DNA of 64,000 nucleotides, from the NCBI GenBank assembly GCA_018676675.1, contig JABHEG010000066.1, positions 1 through 64,000 of the forward strand. Direction: 5' to 3'. The notes beneath the pieces were generated by a model. That model was not told the DNA's origin and ran no database searches. It was given only the letters and a program-made list of their open reading frames with translations. This document shows, one piece after another, positions 56,001 to 64,000 of the stretch. The DNA is from Lentisphaerota bacterium. GTDB taxonomy: Bacteria; Verrucomicrobiota; Lentisphaeria; Oligosphaerales; JABHEG01. A program made the position numbers and the translations under genes. Position 1 is the stretch's first letter. Every line of letters begins with the position of its first letter.

Positions 56001-56311
56001 ATCAGACAACCACGTATGGCTATTCCACCTTCCTTGTCTTCAGCCCAACCGTCGAGAGCGATCGGTCACTTGTGGACCAGCGGGTCGTGTTCGAGGTGTC
56101 CGACACCACCGGGAAGGTCGTTGCGAAGAAGGAGTTGGCTGCCAGCCGCATTCCGGGACGATGGTCGGCAGTCAAACCGGTGATGATGGACTTGGGACAA
56201 GCCTACAAAGGCGATCTCACCCTTGCCGCGTCTTGTGGCGGCAAAACACGCACCCGCGAGATTCAGTCGTTCCTGATCGGCCCGAAGGGGAAGGTCAGGG
56301 ACGCAAAGTAA
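53063..56311 (+). CDS. Lipoprotein with GH20-like N-terminus, TIM barrel and C-terminal CBM9-like domain
   Basis: The protein is 1082 aa. The signal peptide ends in a lipobox (VMACG, Cys19). Residues about 28-170 resemble the GH20b-type domain that precedes hexosaminidase and glucuronidase barrels (LMPTPRQIALNGDRI, then GYVIRC, then ALYACITLRRMIQ). A barrel region follows (DIDFCLRHKINYVHTRGHW). A helical part at about 600-740 is followed by a CBM9/DOMON-like domain (VWILWDDQSLYLYLEAFDP, then FRDDCFELFLDT). It is probably a surface-anchored glycosidase; the usual Asp-Glu pair of GH20 was not found, so the specificity is open. Confidence 0.78.
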   Translation: MLKLSSTTVVGLVCCVMACGRPTDDVAYRLGLMPTPRQIALNGDRIDLSGWQIVTPPTLPLCRVGAAEINLRIEELGGKPLQIVDSPQSRRGRIVVGLCSGAAVRVTAKALGVVLTRSDPGEQGYVIRCGEIAGAPVILAGGSDEQGALYACITLRRMIQPVQGNVRLLSGSVRDWPDYKIRCNGSLNLQLIRGMRRPETRVRAVAALKRDIDFCLRHKINYVHTRGHWTRPTPDDRARAIRRQMVEVSRYARSRGIRTRVIGKTEIGRYLTPEQRKGAVVRKAGTSYAWSALDAHRKHARDWAEYLRDAQVGVFALHPVDSGGYLDPETWSKRGPQCKATYGDDRARASLEQFKLYFDIIREQCPDIELEAVSYPYHYQFAMPEFITQAQGMGADMPNMGWVRGIEDSVTASRVQKQLSDYHRHLSAGLSEDVTVTFREARRDVFLACGKLYEGHPVTIWIYPDRNKGWRGTFCPQVRMTRSFWRPHMRDHYFVASSWTRGNDARVQRLAQQEYLWCVDQPDASSEFTANSRWYETEGCDITAFQREVLIPRICRILYGAAAPPFRDLVTANVSLNYVLEPGAIASERGENMATSLTYMRKQADAFARLHQNFAELAPRLDNTPDLPAETVAWSLYWLKFTGLSAIKAELELGLGQCRELLAAGKSEEALTQVAKLRTRLDGLQQQCDAVHGLVDRDPRHTKESSYSRSVDNLLHRFRPAGYGAVLEQLEQKATTAATMGVIPDHIAEQLSRRRIEVCRFKPTFELKVDGKRGEGGWMSSQTVDFFTADSKTLAQFESRVWILWDDQSLYLYLEAFDPFALRHKPSVPATKHDGSVFRDDCFELFLDTNADLKSYYHLAVSSAGAKYDAVKVGEGRPDVAWGGDWSVATVRGRNSWIAEFHIPFATLGGAPKAGDVWRVNMARHRAARPGSQETEDSNIITAARNHHPELFVPMTFSQRTRITEPAKLRATLKNVKRYDQTTTYGYSTFLVFSPTVESDRSLVDQRVVFEVSDTTGKVVAKKELAASRIPGRWSAVKPVMMDLGQAYKGDLTLAASCGGKTRTREIQSFLIGPKGKVRDAK

Positions 56312-56354
56312 CGTCCGCCTCGACCGCCTGTCGTTGACGGAAGGACACCACCGG

Positions 56355-57785
56355 ATGGATACACTTTTTCGAACAATCGACTTGGCACTGGGCGAGGAGA
56401 TCGCGACCGTGCTGACCAACGGCGTCACGGTTACGCTGAAGCTACTCGGCATGGACACGCAATGCGACGAACTCAGACAGGCCATACGCCACGTCGATCT
56501 GAAGGTCGCCATCGACGGGCAAACGTTCGACCTGTGCATGGGCAATTACCACATGCCGATCACGGCGGAACCGGTGCGGATCGACTGCCCGATCACTCGG
56601 CTTCTTGCTGCGAACGTGAACAGGGCTGACCGCATCGCGATACGCAAGGACGCTCGGTTCCGGCTGTGGCCTGCAGACTCGCCACTCACGCCCAAAGGCA
56701 CGTTCATGATGCCGATCAAGCAACGTCTGTTCTGCTCAGCCACACAAATGGGACACGCACCGACGTGGGTGGATGCAGGGGAAAATCCAGCGGCAAAGGG
56801 AATCTACTATCACAATGGGCTGGATTTTGGTGGTGCCGACGGCATTGACGAGGTCATCAGCTCGAGTGATGGGATCGTGATCTGCCGGGGGGACAAGTAC
56901 CTCGAAGAGCACTGCCATGCCATGGTTGAACCCCGCTATGATCGCGTATACGTACTGGATGCAAAGGGGTGGCGCTACAAGTACAGCCACTTGGACAGCA
57001 TCGATCCGGGGGTCACCTTGGGTGCCAAGGTAACGCTGGGCCAGACGATCGGCCACTTGGGCAAAGAAGGCGGTTCAGGGGGCTGGGCGCACCTTCACTA
57101 TGACGTGGCTGCGATCGCTCCCACCGGCGAGTGGGATCTGCTCGAAGCCTATCCGTTCGTGGTTGAGGACTACTGCCGGCGATACCGGCCGGGTGTCGTG
57201 GCTATTGCGCGCCCTCAGCAGCTCATCCCAACTGGAGGCGTGGCCTCCCTCGATGGCTCCCGCTCGTTTTCCAGTTGCAGAATCGCCACTCACGAGTGGA
57301 TCCTGTCGGACGGCACGCGCCATCAGGGGGCGCAGGTGCAGAAACGGTATGAAAAGAAGGGCGAATACAGTGAGACGCTCAAAGTGACGGACGAACGGGG
57401 CCGGGTCTCGTACGACTTCGCGACCATCCTGGTGAAAGACCCGACGGATGTCGCGCCCGGGAAAGGCGCAACCCGCTCACCCTACTTCGGGCACCATCTC
57501 CACCTCGCCGCGTACCCCACGCTGGGGCTGGCTGCAGGCACGCCCGTGACCGTGTTCGTCCGTGTGTTCAGCACGGAGCACGGTGAGGAGCGTCTCGACT
57601 TCGGCGACGGCTCGTCCCCAGTGTTCGTCAAGAGCCATGAAGGCAAGCATGATCGCCACTTCAAACCGGGGTACGCCATGAGCAGGCACGTGTACGACGG
57701 GCCGGGCGATTACATTGTCACCGCCAGCCGAGACGACGAGGAAGGCGCGACGGCAACCCAGAGAATCTGGGTCCACGTGGACTGA
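56355..57785 (+). CDS. M23-type metallopeptidase domain fused to a PKD domain
   Basis: The protein is 476 aa from ATG 56355; a weaker start lies at 56334. Zinc-ligand motifs of LytM/M23 are present: H153-x3-D157 in YYHNGLDFGG and H246-x-H248 in AHLHYD, within a lysostaphin-like fold (GVTLGAKVTLGQTIGHLG). Residues about 275-370 are a PKD domain (SLDGSRSFSSC, then HEWILSDGTRH) and a further beta domain follows. No signal peptide is visible, which is odd for a cell-wall peptidase. It lies 43 bases after the GH20-like gene in a run of sugar-degrading genes. Confidence 0.85.
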   Translation: MDTLFRTIDLALGEEIATVLTNGVTVTLKLLGMDTQCDELRQAIRHVDLKVAIDGQTFDLCMGNYHMPITAEPVRIDCPITRLLAANVNRADRIAIRKDARFRLWPADSPLTPKGTFMMPIKQRLFCSATQMGHAPTWVDAGENPAAKGIYYHNGLDFGGADGIDEVISSSDGIVICRGDKYLEEHCHAMVEPRYDRVYVLDAKGWRYKYSHLDSIDPGVTLGAKVTLGQTIGHLGKEGGSGGWAHLHYDVAAIAPTGEWDLLEAYPFVVEDYCRRYRPGVVAIARPQQLIPTGGVASLDGSRSFSSCRIATHEWILSDGTRHQGAQVQKRYEKKGEYSETLKVTDERGRVSYDFATILVKDPTDVAPGKGATRSPYFGHHLHLAAYPTLGLAAGTPVTVFVRVFSTEHGEERLDFGDGSSPVFVKSHEGKHDRHFKPGYAMSRHVYDGPGDYIVTASRDDEEGATATQRIWVHVD

Positions 57786-57863
57786 TCCGGATGGCTGAAA
57801 GGACGCCCAAATTTGATGCTGTTCTTGCTGAAACAGACCGCCCGACGTGGCCGGAAAGACGCG

Positions 57864-60071
57864 ATGAGAAGCGTAGGTAGACGACTTGTGTATCCGACTA
57901 TCACGGTACTCATGATCGCTCTCGGCCTCAGTGAAGGAAGGTCAGCCGTGAACGGGCGCACAAAGGAAACCGCCAGGTACCAGGTTCCTCCTGGTGTCAC
58001 ACCGCCCCGGATGGCCAACGCTCCGGCATTCAGCATTCCATCCGGAAACGGGCCTCGGTTCTATCTGAACGACAGGGAAATCAGGAACCTGAGGGAGGCC
58101 TATGCCGGCGCTGGCGAAGCCGCCCTGCCGTTACAGCAGATTGTCACCCATGCCCGGGACCTCCTGGTAAAGAAAGTCGTCATCCCCCCAAAGGGGGGCC
58201 AGCACAGTAGCCACTACAACTGCCCCAACTGTGAGCGGAAACTCCGCCCGGCAGCTGACGGGGAGGGACATGCGTGCCCCAAGTGCAAGACCGTATACAC
58301 CGGCTCGCCGTATGAAGAAGCGTACTATGACAGGATACATAAGAGCATCTGCAAGAATGCACGCCTGTGTGCCCAGGCGTACATCCTGACCGGGAACGAA
58401 GAATTCGCCCGATACACTCGGGGCATCTTGCTCGAGTATGCGGACAGATACCTGACATACGAGCGACATGACCATCGTATGCGCGGAGTGGGAGAGCAAT
58501 CGCACCGGAGCGGTGGCCATCTCTTCGCCCAAACTCTCGGTGAGGCCTATGCCATGTCGCAATGGCTTGGCCCTGCCTTTGACATGATCTGCGGTAGCAA
58601 CGCATTCGCCCTCGCGGACCAGAAACGGGTCAAGGACGGTCTCATCCGCCCCATGTTGACGTCGATCTTCCGGTTGCCGGCCGGGAAGTCGAATCACCAA
58701 TCCTGGCACAACGCCGCCTACATACTCGGCGGCGCAATCCTCGACGAGCCGGAGTGGATTCAGTTCGCCATCTGGAACCCAAAAAACGGCTTCCACTATC
58801 AACTGGGGGCATCAGTCAGTGAGGTCGGTCTCTGGCAGGACGGCGGTTGGAGCTACCACTTCTATGCCCGCAAAGCACTACTGGCAATCGCCGAGGTAGC
58901 CCGACATCTTGACATCGATCTCTGGGGGGAGGAACAGTTCATGCGGATGTTCCTTCTACCTGCCGCCTATCGCCTCCAGAACGGACACTACCCCAACTTC
59001 GGCGACGCCCACACGTCAGACAAGGTTGTGAGGAGAGAAGGCGAAGAAGAGTCATGGGCAGTCGCGAACGATCCCCGGCTGGCCATCATGCTCCCGGAAG
59101 ACCTGAGCTGGGAGAGCATCCGTGTCGGTCGGACAAAAGAGGTGGATCGGCATTCGTACTCAGCGGGGAGCGCGCTGTTTGAGAGCAATGGGCATTTCAT
59201 CCTCCGCGGCGGGAAGCCCGGGACCATCGAGCTTGCCGTTCTGTACGGGAAGCACGATGGCTGGCACAGCCACTATGACAAGAGCTCATTTGTTCTCTAT
59301 GCCCGTGGGAAAGAGCTGGGGGTTGACCCGGGGAAGAAACACAATGTCAACTACCCCGGAGCTCTGCATCAGACCTGGCACAAGGCATCGCTCAGCCACA
59401 ATTTGGTGACAGTTGACGGAAAATCCCAGGCGTCATACGACGTTCACTCCGCCAGTGGTGGTGAGCTTCTGTGCTACAACGACGAGGGGGGCATTCCCGT
59501 TGCAGGCTGCACGTCTACAGAAACCTACCCCGGGGTAACCGTAAACAGGTGGCTCGCGGCAGCTCCACACTATGCCCTGGTGATGGATGACCTGTCCTCG
59601 GACAGTGAGCATCTCTACGAATGGTGGTATCACAACAAGGGAACTGAGGCTCGCTGCAGCGATGCAGACAGGGCAAACGGGGATGCCACATCAGAAGCGG
59701 ACCTCGGTTTTGTGTATGTCCAGAACGTCAAGCGCGGCAGTTCGCGAGAAACGATCGAAGCCTATTTCGACCATGGAGAGCTGACCGTTCATGTCATGCT
59801 GGCACGAGGCGGTAGAACTGCAATCCTGACCGGTAATGGCCCGTACACAACGCCCGCAGACCGAGTGCCGCTGATGCGTTTCGGCCGCCGGGGAGGCGCT
59901 GTTCGGTTTGCCGCGGTCATAGAGCCCCGGAAGGTGTCTGAGGAGAATTACGTCCGCGACATCGTGTGCAAGCCAATACAGGGGGGGAACCTGGTCATCG
60001 TGTCCCATCAAGACGGCTCAGACACGTACCGACTCCGCCCCGATTCGGCCTCGGTAGAGGTCGTGCGTTAG
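57864..60071 (+). CDS. Secreted heparinase II/III-like polysaccharide lyase
   Basis: The protein is 735 aa from ATG 57864, which begins a signal peptide (VYPTITVLMIALGLSEGRS). An earlier start at 57813/57816 adds about 17 residues. An alpha-toroid region (QAYILTGNEEFARYTRGILL, then NHQSWHNAAYILGGAI) is followed by a beta-sandwich with HSHYDKSSFVLYARGKELGV, the usual heparinase II/III-like signature. A small CxxC pair (NCPNCERKL, then CPKCKTVY) near residues 135-160 is an unusual zinc-ribbon-like insertion. Likely role: eliminative cleavage of a uronic-acid polysaccharide. Confidence 0.85.
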   Translation: MRSVGRRLVYPTITVLMIALGLSEGRSAVNGRTKETARYQVPPGVTPPRMANAPAFSIPSGNGPRFYLNDREIRNLREAYAGAGEAALPLQQIVTHARDLLVKKVVIPPKGGQHSSHYNCPNCERKLRPAADGEGHACPKCKTVYTGSPYEEAYYDRIHKSICKNARLCAQAYILTGNEEFARYTRGILLEYADRYLTYERHDHRMRGVGEQSHRSGGHLFAQTLGEAYAMSQWLGPAFDMICGSNAFALADQKRVKDGLIRPMLTSIFRLPAGKSNHQSWHNAAYILGGAILDEPEWIQFAIWNPKNGFHYQLGASVSEVGLWQDGGWSYHFYARKALLAIAEVARHLDIDLWGEEQFMRMFLLPAAYRLQNGHYPNFGDAHTSDKVVRREGEEESWAVANDPRLAIMLPEDLSWESIRVGRTKEVDRHSYSAGSALFESNGHFILRGGKPGTIELAVLYGKHDGWHSHYDKSSFVLYARGKELGVDPGKKHNVNYPGALHQTWHKASLSHNLVTVDGKSQASYDVHSASGGELLCYNDEGGIPVAGCTSTETYPGVTVNRWLAAAPHYALVMDDLSSDSEHLYEWWYHNKGTEARCSDADRANGDATSEADLGFVYVQNVKRGSSRETIEAYFDHGELTVHVMLARGGRTAILTGNGPYTTPADRVPLMRFGRRGGAVRFAAVIEPRKVSEENYVRDIVCKPIQGGNLVIVSHQDGSDTYRLRPDSASVEVVR

Positions 60072-60086
60072 GGCACTTCTACCTGG

Positions 60087-61010
60087 TTACTGCCTATCCC
60101 CTACCCTCCGGAGATGCTCCTCGAAGAAGGTATGCATAGCCGGGCTTGTTTGGGCACGCTTCTGCCCCATCACACCGTGCCCGGCATCCTCGAATCGAAG
60201 GTATGTGATATCCGCGTCGACTGCCTTCATCGCCTCATAGAACTCATCCGTTGAGTCGATGAAGACCACCGTGTCTTTGGCTCCGTGCACGAGCATGATC
60301 GGGGGCACTCCCCCGCGGACATAGGATGACGGGGAAGCCCGCCGGGCAACGGCCCTGAGTTCCGATTCCGCCTTGCCCCGATCCATGCCTCCGGCGAGCT
60401 TCCGGTAGACACTCGCGGCACGCTTGCTGTGAGTCGCGTGCAGCATGTTCCCGACCGCACCCGAACAGACTACCGCCTGAAGTGCGCTCGAAAACTCCTG
60501 GTAGGAGCCGTCACCTTCCAAGTCCTCCTCCTCAGCGGTGATCGCTGCCGTCAGCGCCAGCGTCCCACCCGCGGAGTTCCCGTAGGCCCCGATCCGGTCG
60601 GGGTCAACGTTGTACTGCTTGGCGTGAGCTCTCACCCAACGGATGGCGTTCTTGACGTCATAGAGGCAAGCAGGAAACGGTGCGTCTCTGATCATGCGAT
60701 ACGTCGGCGTAACAGCAACGTAACCCTTTTGGGCGAAAGCAAAGGCCATTCTCGAAAAGCGATAGTGATCGCCCCCGGTCCATCCTCCGCCATGCACCAA
60801 GACAATCACTGGACGCGGTCGGACAGAAGTCGCCTTAGGACGGATGACGTTCAACACCCACCGAGGGTGGCCTGCCCGATAGTGGATGTCCCTCTCGAAA
60901 ATGACGCTGTCAGGAGCCGTTGGGATATTGGTCTTGCTCGGGACTTCCGCAACCGCCAATTGAGTCCCGGGCACCACCATAAGGAGTACCAATGACGCGA
61001 TGGATCGCAT
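60087..61010 (-). CDS. Secreted alpha/beta-hydrolase esterase
   Basis: The protein is 307 aa with a signal peptide (SIASLVLLMVVPGTQLAVA). It has the oxyanion motif HGGGW and the nucleophile elbow GNSAGG, with Asp (GAKDTVVFIDST) and His (EDAGHGVM) completing the triad. It belongs to the hormone-sensitive-lipase/BD-FAE group, which often removes acyl groups from plant or algal polysaccharides. It is convergent with the lyase gene, with only 15 bases between stops. Confidence 0.9.
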   Translation of the reverse strand: MRSIASLVLLMVVPGTQLAVAEVPSKTNIPTAPDSVIFERDIHYRAGHPRWVLNVIRPKATSVRPRPVIVLVHGGGWTGGDHYRFSRMAFAFAQKGYVAVTPTYRMIRDAPFPACLYDVKNAIRWVRAHAKQYNVDPDRIGAYGNSAGGTLALTAAITAEEEDLEGDGSYQEFSSALQAVVCSGAVGNMLHATHSKRAASVYRKLAGGMDRGKAESELRAVARRASPSSYVRGGVPPIMLVHGAKDTVVFIDSTDEFYEAMKAVDADITYLRFEDAGHGVMGQKRAQTSPAMHTFFEEHLRRVGDRQ

Positions 61011-61427
61011 AGTGAGTCCGTTTGGTTCGCTTCGAAAGAATGCTCTGTCAAGGCAACAATAGTCTCACGGAACATCGCCAAGTATGCCATAGCTGTGGGT
61101 GTTTTCCACGCGATTCAGATCCACATCCGCCCCCGCCCCCGCTGGCAGTCCTTGCGTTCCGGGGACAACACCCCGGATCGGAAGCCGCCTTGTCCTGAGC
61201 AACTCACTCCAACGACACTGAGCGGCATCTTCATCGAGTTCGCTGCTGCCGGGCCTTTCTGAAGCTACATTAGCTTGAGGCGAGACCTCCCTCCTGTACG
61301 GTCTGCATTCCCTCCACGATTCACGTGAAAGGGCCCAGGGGAACGCGGGCCGCAAAGCTCTGGCATGGTCCGCCCCCGATACGTCAACGAACCGACGGAC
61401 AAACGAATCTTCTCACGGGAGTGACGC
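61011..61427. other. Divergent intergenic region
   Basis: These 417 bases separate the esterase and SGNH genes, which point away from each other, so both promoters should lie here. A short inverted word AAGCT-N5-AGCTT occurs at 61262-61276. A 96-codon minus-strand frame (61065-61355) has no recognisable family and was not called. No RNA gene was seen. Confidence 0.45.
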
Positions 61428-62708
61428 ATGAAGAGGACATTTCAGATGACAGTGATTCTCGCGATGGTCGGCGCCCTGGGGGGTGCGGCTGAGACGCCGC
61501 TTTGGGATCTGGCCACGAGCACGATTCCGGCCGTGCTGCAGTCGGGAGAAATCGAGCGGGTGGGCAATGAGATCACCTTGAAAGATGGCGCTGCATTTGC
61601 CGTTCCCGCCGAAGCGTTCCCGGATCAGAGGAACTTCACCGTCCAGGTCACAGCGTCGATACCTGAGTTGGTGAATGGCACCGTCTTCCCGGTGATGCAC
61701 AAACAGAGCGCCGGGGACGATGGTTTTTCCTTCTCAATGAGCTACAAGGACAAACCGTACTGGGCCCGCCGCCTCTACACCGTTGTGAACAACATCGTCA
61801 TGTCTTCCATTGGGATCGGCGGGCAGCGGGGACCGCAGGTCAACACGCCCTACACGTTCACCGTGGCCGTCCGCAACGGCTTTGCCACGTTCTACGTCAA
61901 CGACAGGCCGTACAAGACGTGCTACATGGAGGTCATTCCCAACGACGAGCCCATGTGGATCGGCCGGGCGCAAGGGAAGAAGGCAAAGCCCATGACAGTG
62001 GTGATCAGCAGCGTCAAGGTCTACGGCCCAACGTTCGAGTACGTGTCGAAGAACGAGCCCAAAAGCAAGTATCCCCGTGGCGTCGTAGCCGGTAAAGGCT
62101 GGGCGCTGGACATCCCCAAAATCGAGCATCCGGAATGGCCGAAGGTGTTGATCTACGGCGACTCCATCTCCATGGGGTACCGGAGGACCTTCATCCCGGA
62201 GATGCTGAAGCAACAGGTCTACGTTTTCCACTGCTGCCATTTCATCAACGGCAACGTGCCCAAACCCGCGATGGAAGAGATGGCCGGTCGTTTTGAGTTC
62301 GATGCGGTCGTCTTCAACAATGGACTCCATTCCTTGCACTGGACTCCGGACAAGGTCTCCGACCAGGTTGTCCATGACCGGATGCGTGACCTCGCCCAGT
62401 GTTTCAGGAAGGGCGCCCCCAAGGCCAAGATTTACTATCTGATGACAACACCTCACACGGCCGCGCGCCCCACGTCGAACGAGCCGGTCAACAGTCTTGG
62501 GGACAAGGACGATGTCGTGGTCAGGCTAAATACCATCTCCGAACAGGTCATGAAAGAAGAGCAGATCGAGATCATTGACATCTACTCCGTATTTGCCGAG
62601 CGCCTCGAGCTGGCATCCGGAGACGGATACCACTGGCGGGGGCCGGCCTATCAGACGATCAGTGAGGAGATCACCAAGAGAGTCCTACCGGTACTGGGGA
62701 AGAAGTAG
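61428..62708 (+). CDS. Secreted SGNH hydrolase with N-terminal concanavalin-like domain
   Basis: The protein is 426 aa from ATG 61428, after GGAG. A signal peptide (FQMTVILAMVGALGGAA) leads to a beta-sandwich of about 190 residues with LamG/concanavalin-like pattern (YTFTVAVRNGFATFYVNDRP). The SGNH domain follows: VLIYGDSISMGY (Ser nucleophile), a FNNGLHSLHW block in the Asn position, and a C-terminal DGYHWRGPAYQ with Asp/His. It is probably a carbohydrate esterase with its own binding domain. The next gene starts seven bases after its stop. Confidence 0.87.
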   Translation: MKRTFQMTVILAMVGALGGAAETPLWDLATSTIPAVLQSGEIERVGNEITLKDGAAFAVPAEAFPDQRNFTVQVTASIPELVNGTVFPVMHKQSAGDDGFSFSMSYKDKPYWARRLYTVVNNIVMSSIGIGGQRGPQVNTPYTFTVAVRNGFATFYVNDRPYKTCYMEVIPNDEPMWIGRAQGKKAKPMTVVISSVKVYGPTFEYVSKNEPKSKYPRGVVAGKGWALDIPKIEHPEWPKVLIYGDSISMGYRRTFIPEMLKQQVYVFHCCHFINGNVPKPAMEEMAGRFEFDAVVFNNGLHSLHWTPDKVSDQVVHDRMRDLAQCFRKGAPKAKIYYLMTTPHTAARPTSNEPVNSLGDKDDVVVRLNTISEQVMKEEQIEIIDIYSVFAERLELASGDGYHWRGPAYQTISEEITKRVLPVLGKK

Positions 62709-62715
62709 GTTGGAT

Positions 62716-64000
62716 ATGCGCATGTCGAAACGAGTGATTTTGATTTCAGTCTTGCTGATGTGCCGGCTGCCGGTCGCGTTGGCAGCAGAGCGCCCCGTTA
62801 GCCGGGTAGAGGGCGTGTATATCAGCACGGGGGACAGTCACTTCCTGGGCGGGTCACTGCCGGTTGACTCACGCGCGTCCATTGAGGCGGCCTTCGACAT
62901 GCTCAAGCATGTCTTCGGGATCAAGCGTATCTACTGGCGAGGCCTCCAGGAAGCGGCCTGGATGGAGGTCATGCATGTGCGTGAGGAGAACTTCCGGAGC
63001 GCCAGCTTCCATCACTGGTCGCACCAGTTGCTTCGGGAACACGATCTCGAGAAGCTGGCAGTGCAGATTGCCCATGCGAAGGGATTGGAACTCTGGGGAG
63101 TCGGTACACTGGGTGATTGGGGTGCCACGCCCGAGACCCCGAGCTTTACCCAATTCCCTATGTCAGCTGAAGCCCGGTTCCGCATTGAACACCCCGAGTG
63201 GGCACCGGTCGACAAGTACGGATATCGCCGTCAGGGCGGTCCTGTGGAGCTCGCCTACCCCGACGCTCGCGACGCCCTGGTGGATGTGCACACCCGCCTG
63301 ACCCGAGCAGCCGGGTACGACGGAATCATCTTTCTGAGCTATGTCGAGAACTTCAGTACGCGTTTCCCGGATGAGTTCGGCTACAGCGATCCCATCGTCG
63401 ATGAGTTTGAGCGTCGGTATGGAGTCAACATTCGGAAGCACGATTTCACCCGCTATGCCAGCCGAGCCGACTGGTACCGGTTGCGCGGCGAGTATCTGAC
63501 CCAGTACCTGCGGGAACTCAAGGCAGCGTTGGCTCCCGATGGTACCAAACTCGGCATGTTCGTGAACCCACGCACCCCGCGGATGCCTGGCCTGTGGGCC
63601 ACGCTGCCCCACACCTATTTCACGATCGGGAAGTTGTACTTTGACCTGGACACCTGGGTTGAGGACGACATTGTGGACCTGCTGGCCATCTACGGTGGCT
63701 CGTCGCGTGCAGTGCAGGCCAAAACAGTCAGGGATTGCCTGTGGATGACACGTGATACGGATGTGTCCGTGTCATTCGTCACCACCGGGCTCACCGATCC
63801 CGTTTGGCAGCCCATCTTTGCGCGAGGCCTGGGGGCGATCTACGCTGCGGGTGAAGATCAGCACTACCTGTTGCGCAGCCGGATTCCGGCACAGACAGCC
63901 GAGGCCCTCACATCCGGAACGTTGTACGAACAGATGCGTTTCCTGAGCCAGGTGATCGACGGAGAAGCAACCGTGGCATCCGCGGCGGTGATTCCCTTTG
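62716..64000 (+). CDS. Secreted TIM-barrel-like protein, cut by the window end
   Basis: The frame is open from ATG 62716 to the window end (428 codons, incomplete); ATG 62722 is an alternative. A signal peptide (SKRVILISVLLMCRLPVALA) is followed by VEGVYISTGDSHFLGG. Strand/helix rhythm and motifs such as FGIKRIYWRG, GLELWGVGTLGDWG, GYDGIIFLSYVEN and LGMFVNPRTP suggest a barrel-fold glycosidase-like enzyme. I do not recognise the family. It is co-directional with the SGNH gene, seven bases after its stop, and probably in one operon. Confidence 0.75.
   Translation, partial: MRMSKRVILISVLLMCRLPVALAAERPVSRVEGVYISTGDSHFLGGSLPVDSRASIEAAFDMLKHVFGIKRIYWRGLQEAAWMEVMHVREENFRSASFHHWSHQLLREHDLEKLAVQIAHAKGLELWGVGTLGDWGATPETPSFTQFPMSAEARFRIEHPEWAPVDKYGYRRQGGPVELAYPDARDALVDVHTRLTRAAGYDGIIFLSYVENFSTRFPDEFGYSDPIVDEFERRYGVNIRKHDFTRYASRADWYRLRGEYLTQYLRELKAALAPDGTKLGMFVNPRTPRMPGLWATLPHTYFTIGKLYFDLDTWVEDDIVDLLAIYGGSSRAVQAKTVRDCLWMTRDTDVSVSFVTTGLTDPVWQPIFARGLGAIYAAGEDQHYLLRSRIPAQTAEALTSGTLYEQMRFLSQVIDGEATVASAAVIPF

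Noticed and set aside
60072..60086. Shared terminator between convergent lyase and esterase genes
   Set aside because: Only 15 bases lie between the stops and no hairpin with T-run was found.
61065..61355. 96-codon minus-strand frame in the divergent gap
   Set aside because: No family, no ribosome site noticed, and it occupies the expected promoter region.

Overview
The window is GC-rich bacterial DNA. It carries at least five sulfatase modules, several sialidase-type beta-propellers, pectate-lyase-like and heparinase-like proteins, a PQQ-type propeller fused to a methyltransferase domain, and a four-helix-bundle/zinc-finger protein. This gene mix points to the Planctomycetes-Verrucomicrobia-Chlamydiae group, most likely Kiritimatiellota, Lentisphaerota or a relative. 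That placement is inferred from gene families only; no rRNA or marker gene is present.

Layout. 0.4-4.0 kb: two tandem BNR (sialidase-like) genes made by duplication. 4.0-5.2 kb: a REP-type Y1 transposase (RAYT/IS200-like) with a nonsense codon near its start. 14.2-5.3 kb, minus strand: an ECF sigma factor, a zinc-finger anti-sigma factor, a CnrX/Spy-like periplasmic sensor, a 20-cysteine secreted protein, a second zinc-finger protein, then outer-membrane factor, adaptor and RND pump. The order recalls cnr/ncc metal-efflux operons. A truncated four-helix-bundle gene sits between adaptor and pump. 14.3-14.5 kb: a broken copy of the same transposon. 18.7-14.5 kb: the propeller/methyltransferase fusion. 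23-19 kb: a large secreted glycosidase-like protein. 24-25.5 kb: a double GNAT acetyltransferase and a cytosolic sialidase-like protein.

43.7-25.7 kb, minus strand, is a long co-directional cluster that begins with a GntR/LacI-type regulator. It continues with pectate-lyase-like, sulfatase, WbsX/GH99-like, TAT-exported sulfatase, a four-helix-suffix/zinc-finger cassette, a double sulfatase, a sulfatase-SGNH fusion, a sulfatase remnant, a frameshifted pectate-lyase-like gene and a GH29-like fucosidase. 45-64 kb holds further secreted enzymes: SGNH esterases, GH106-like, a serine hydrolase, a GH20-like lipoprotein, M23-PKD, heparinase-like, an alpha/beta esterase and unknown TIM-barrel candidates. 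Together these look like a locus for taking apart a sulfated, acylated polysaccharide that may contain fucose, rhamnose or uronic acid. No SusC/SusD pair and no formylglycine-generating enzyme was seen here.

The most unusual signal is a pair of four-helix-bundle genes (8.4-8.7 kb and 34.9-35.8 kb). Each lies inside a host operon, in the same direction, and each is bounded by its own private repeated word. For one this is an inverted 11-mer with a 7-bp tandem array; for the other it is a 53-bp imperfect direct repeat. A third repeat pair of similar style at 50.5 kb encloses no gene and may be an empty scar. This suggests a small cassette-type mobile element family.
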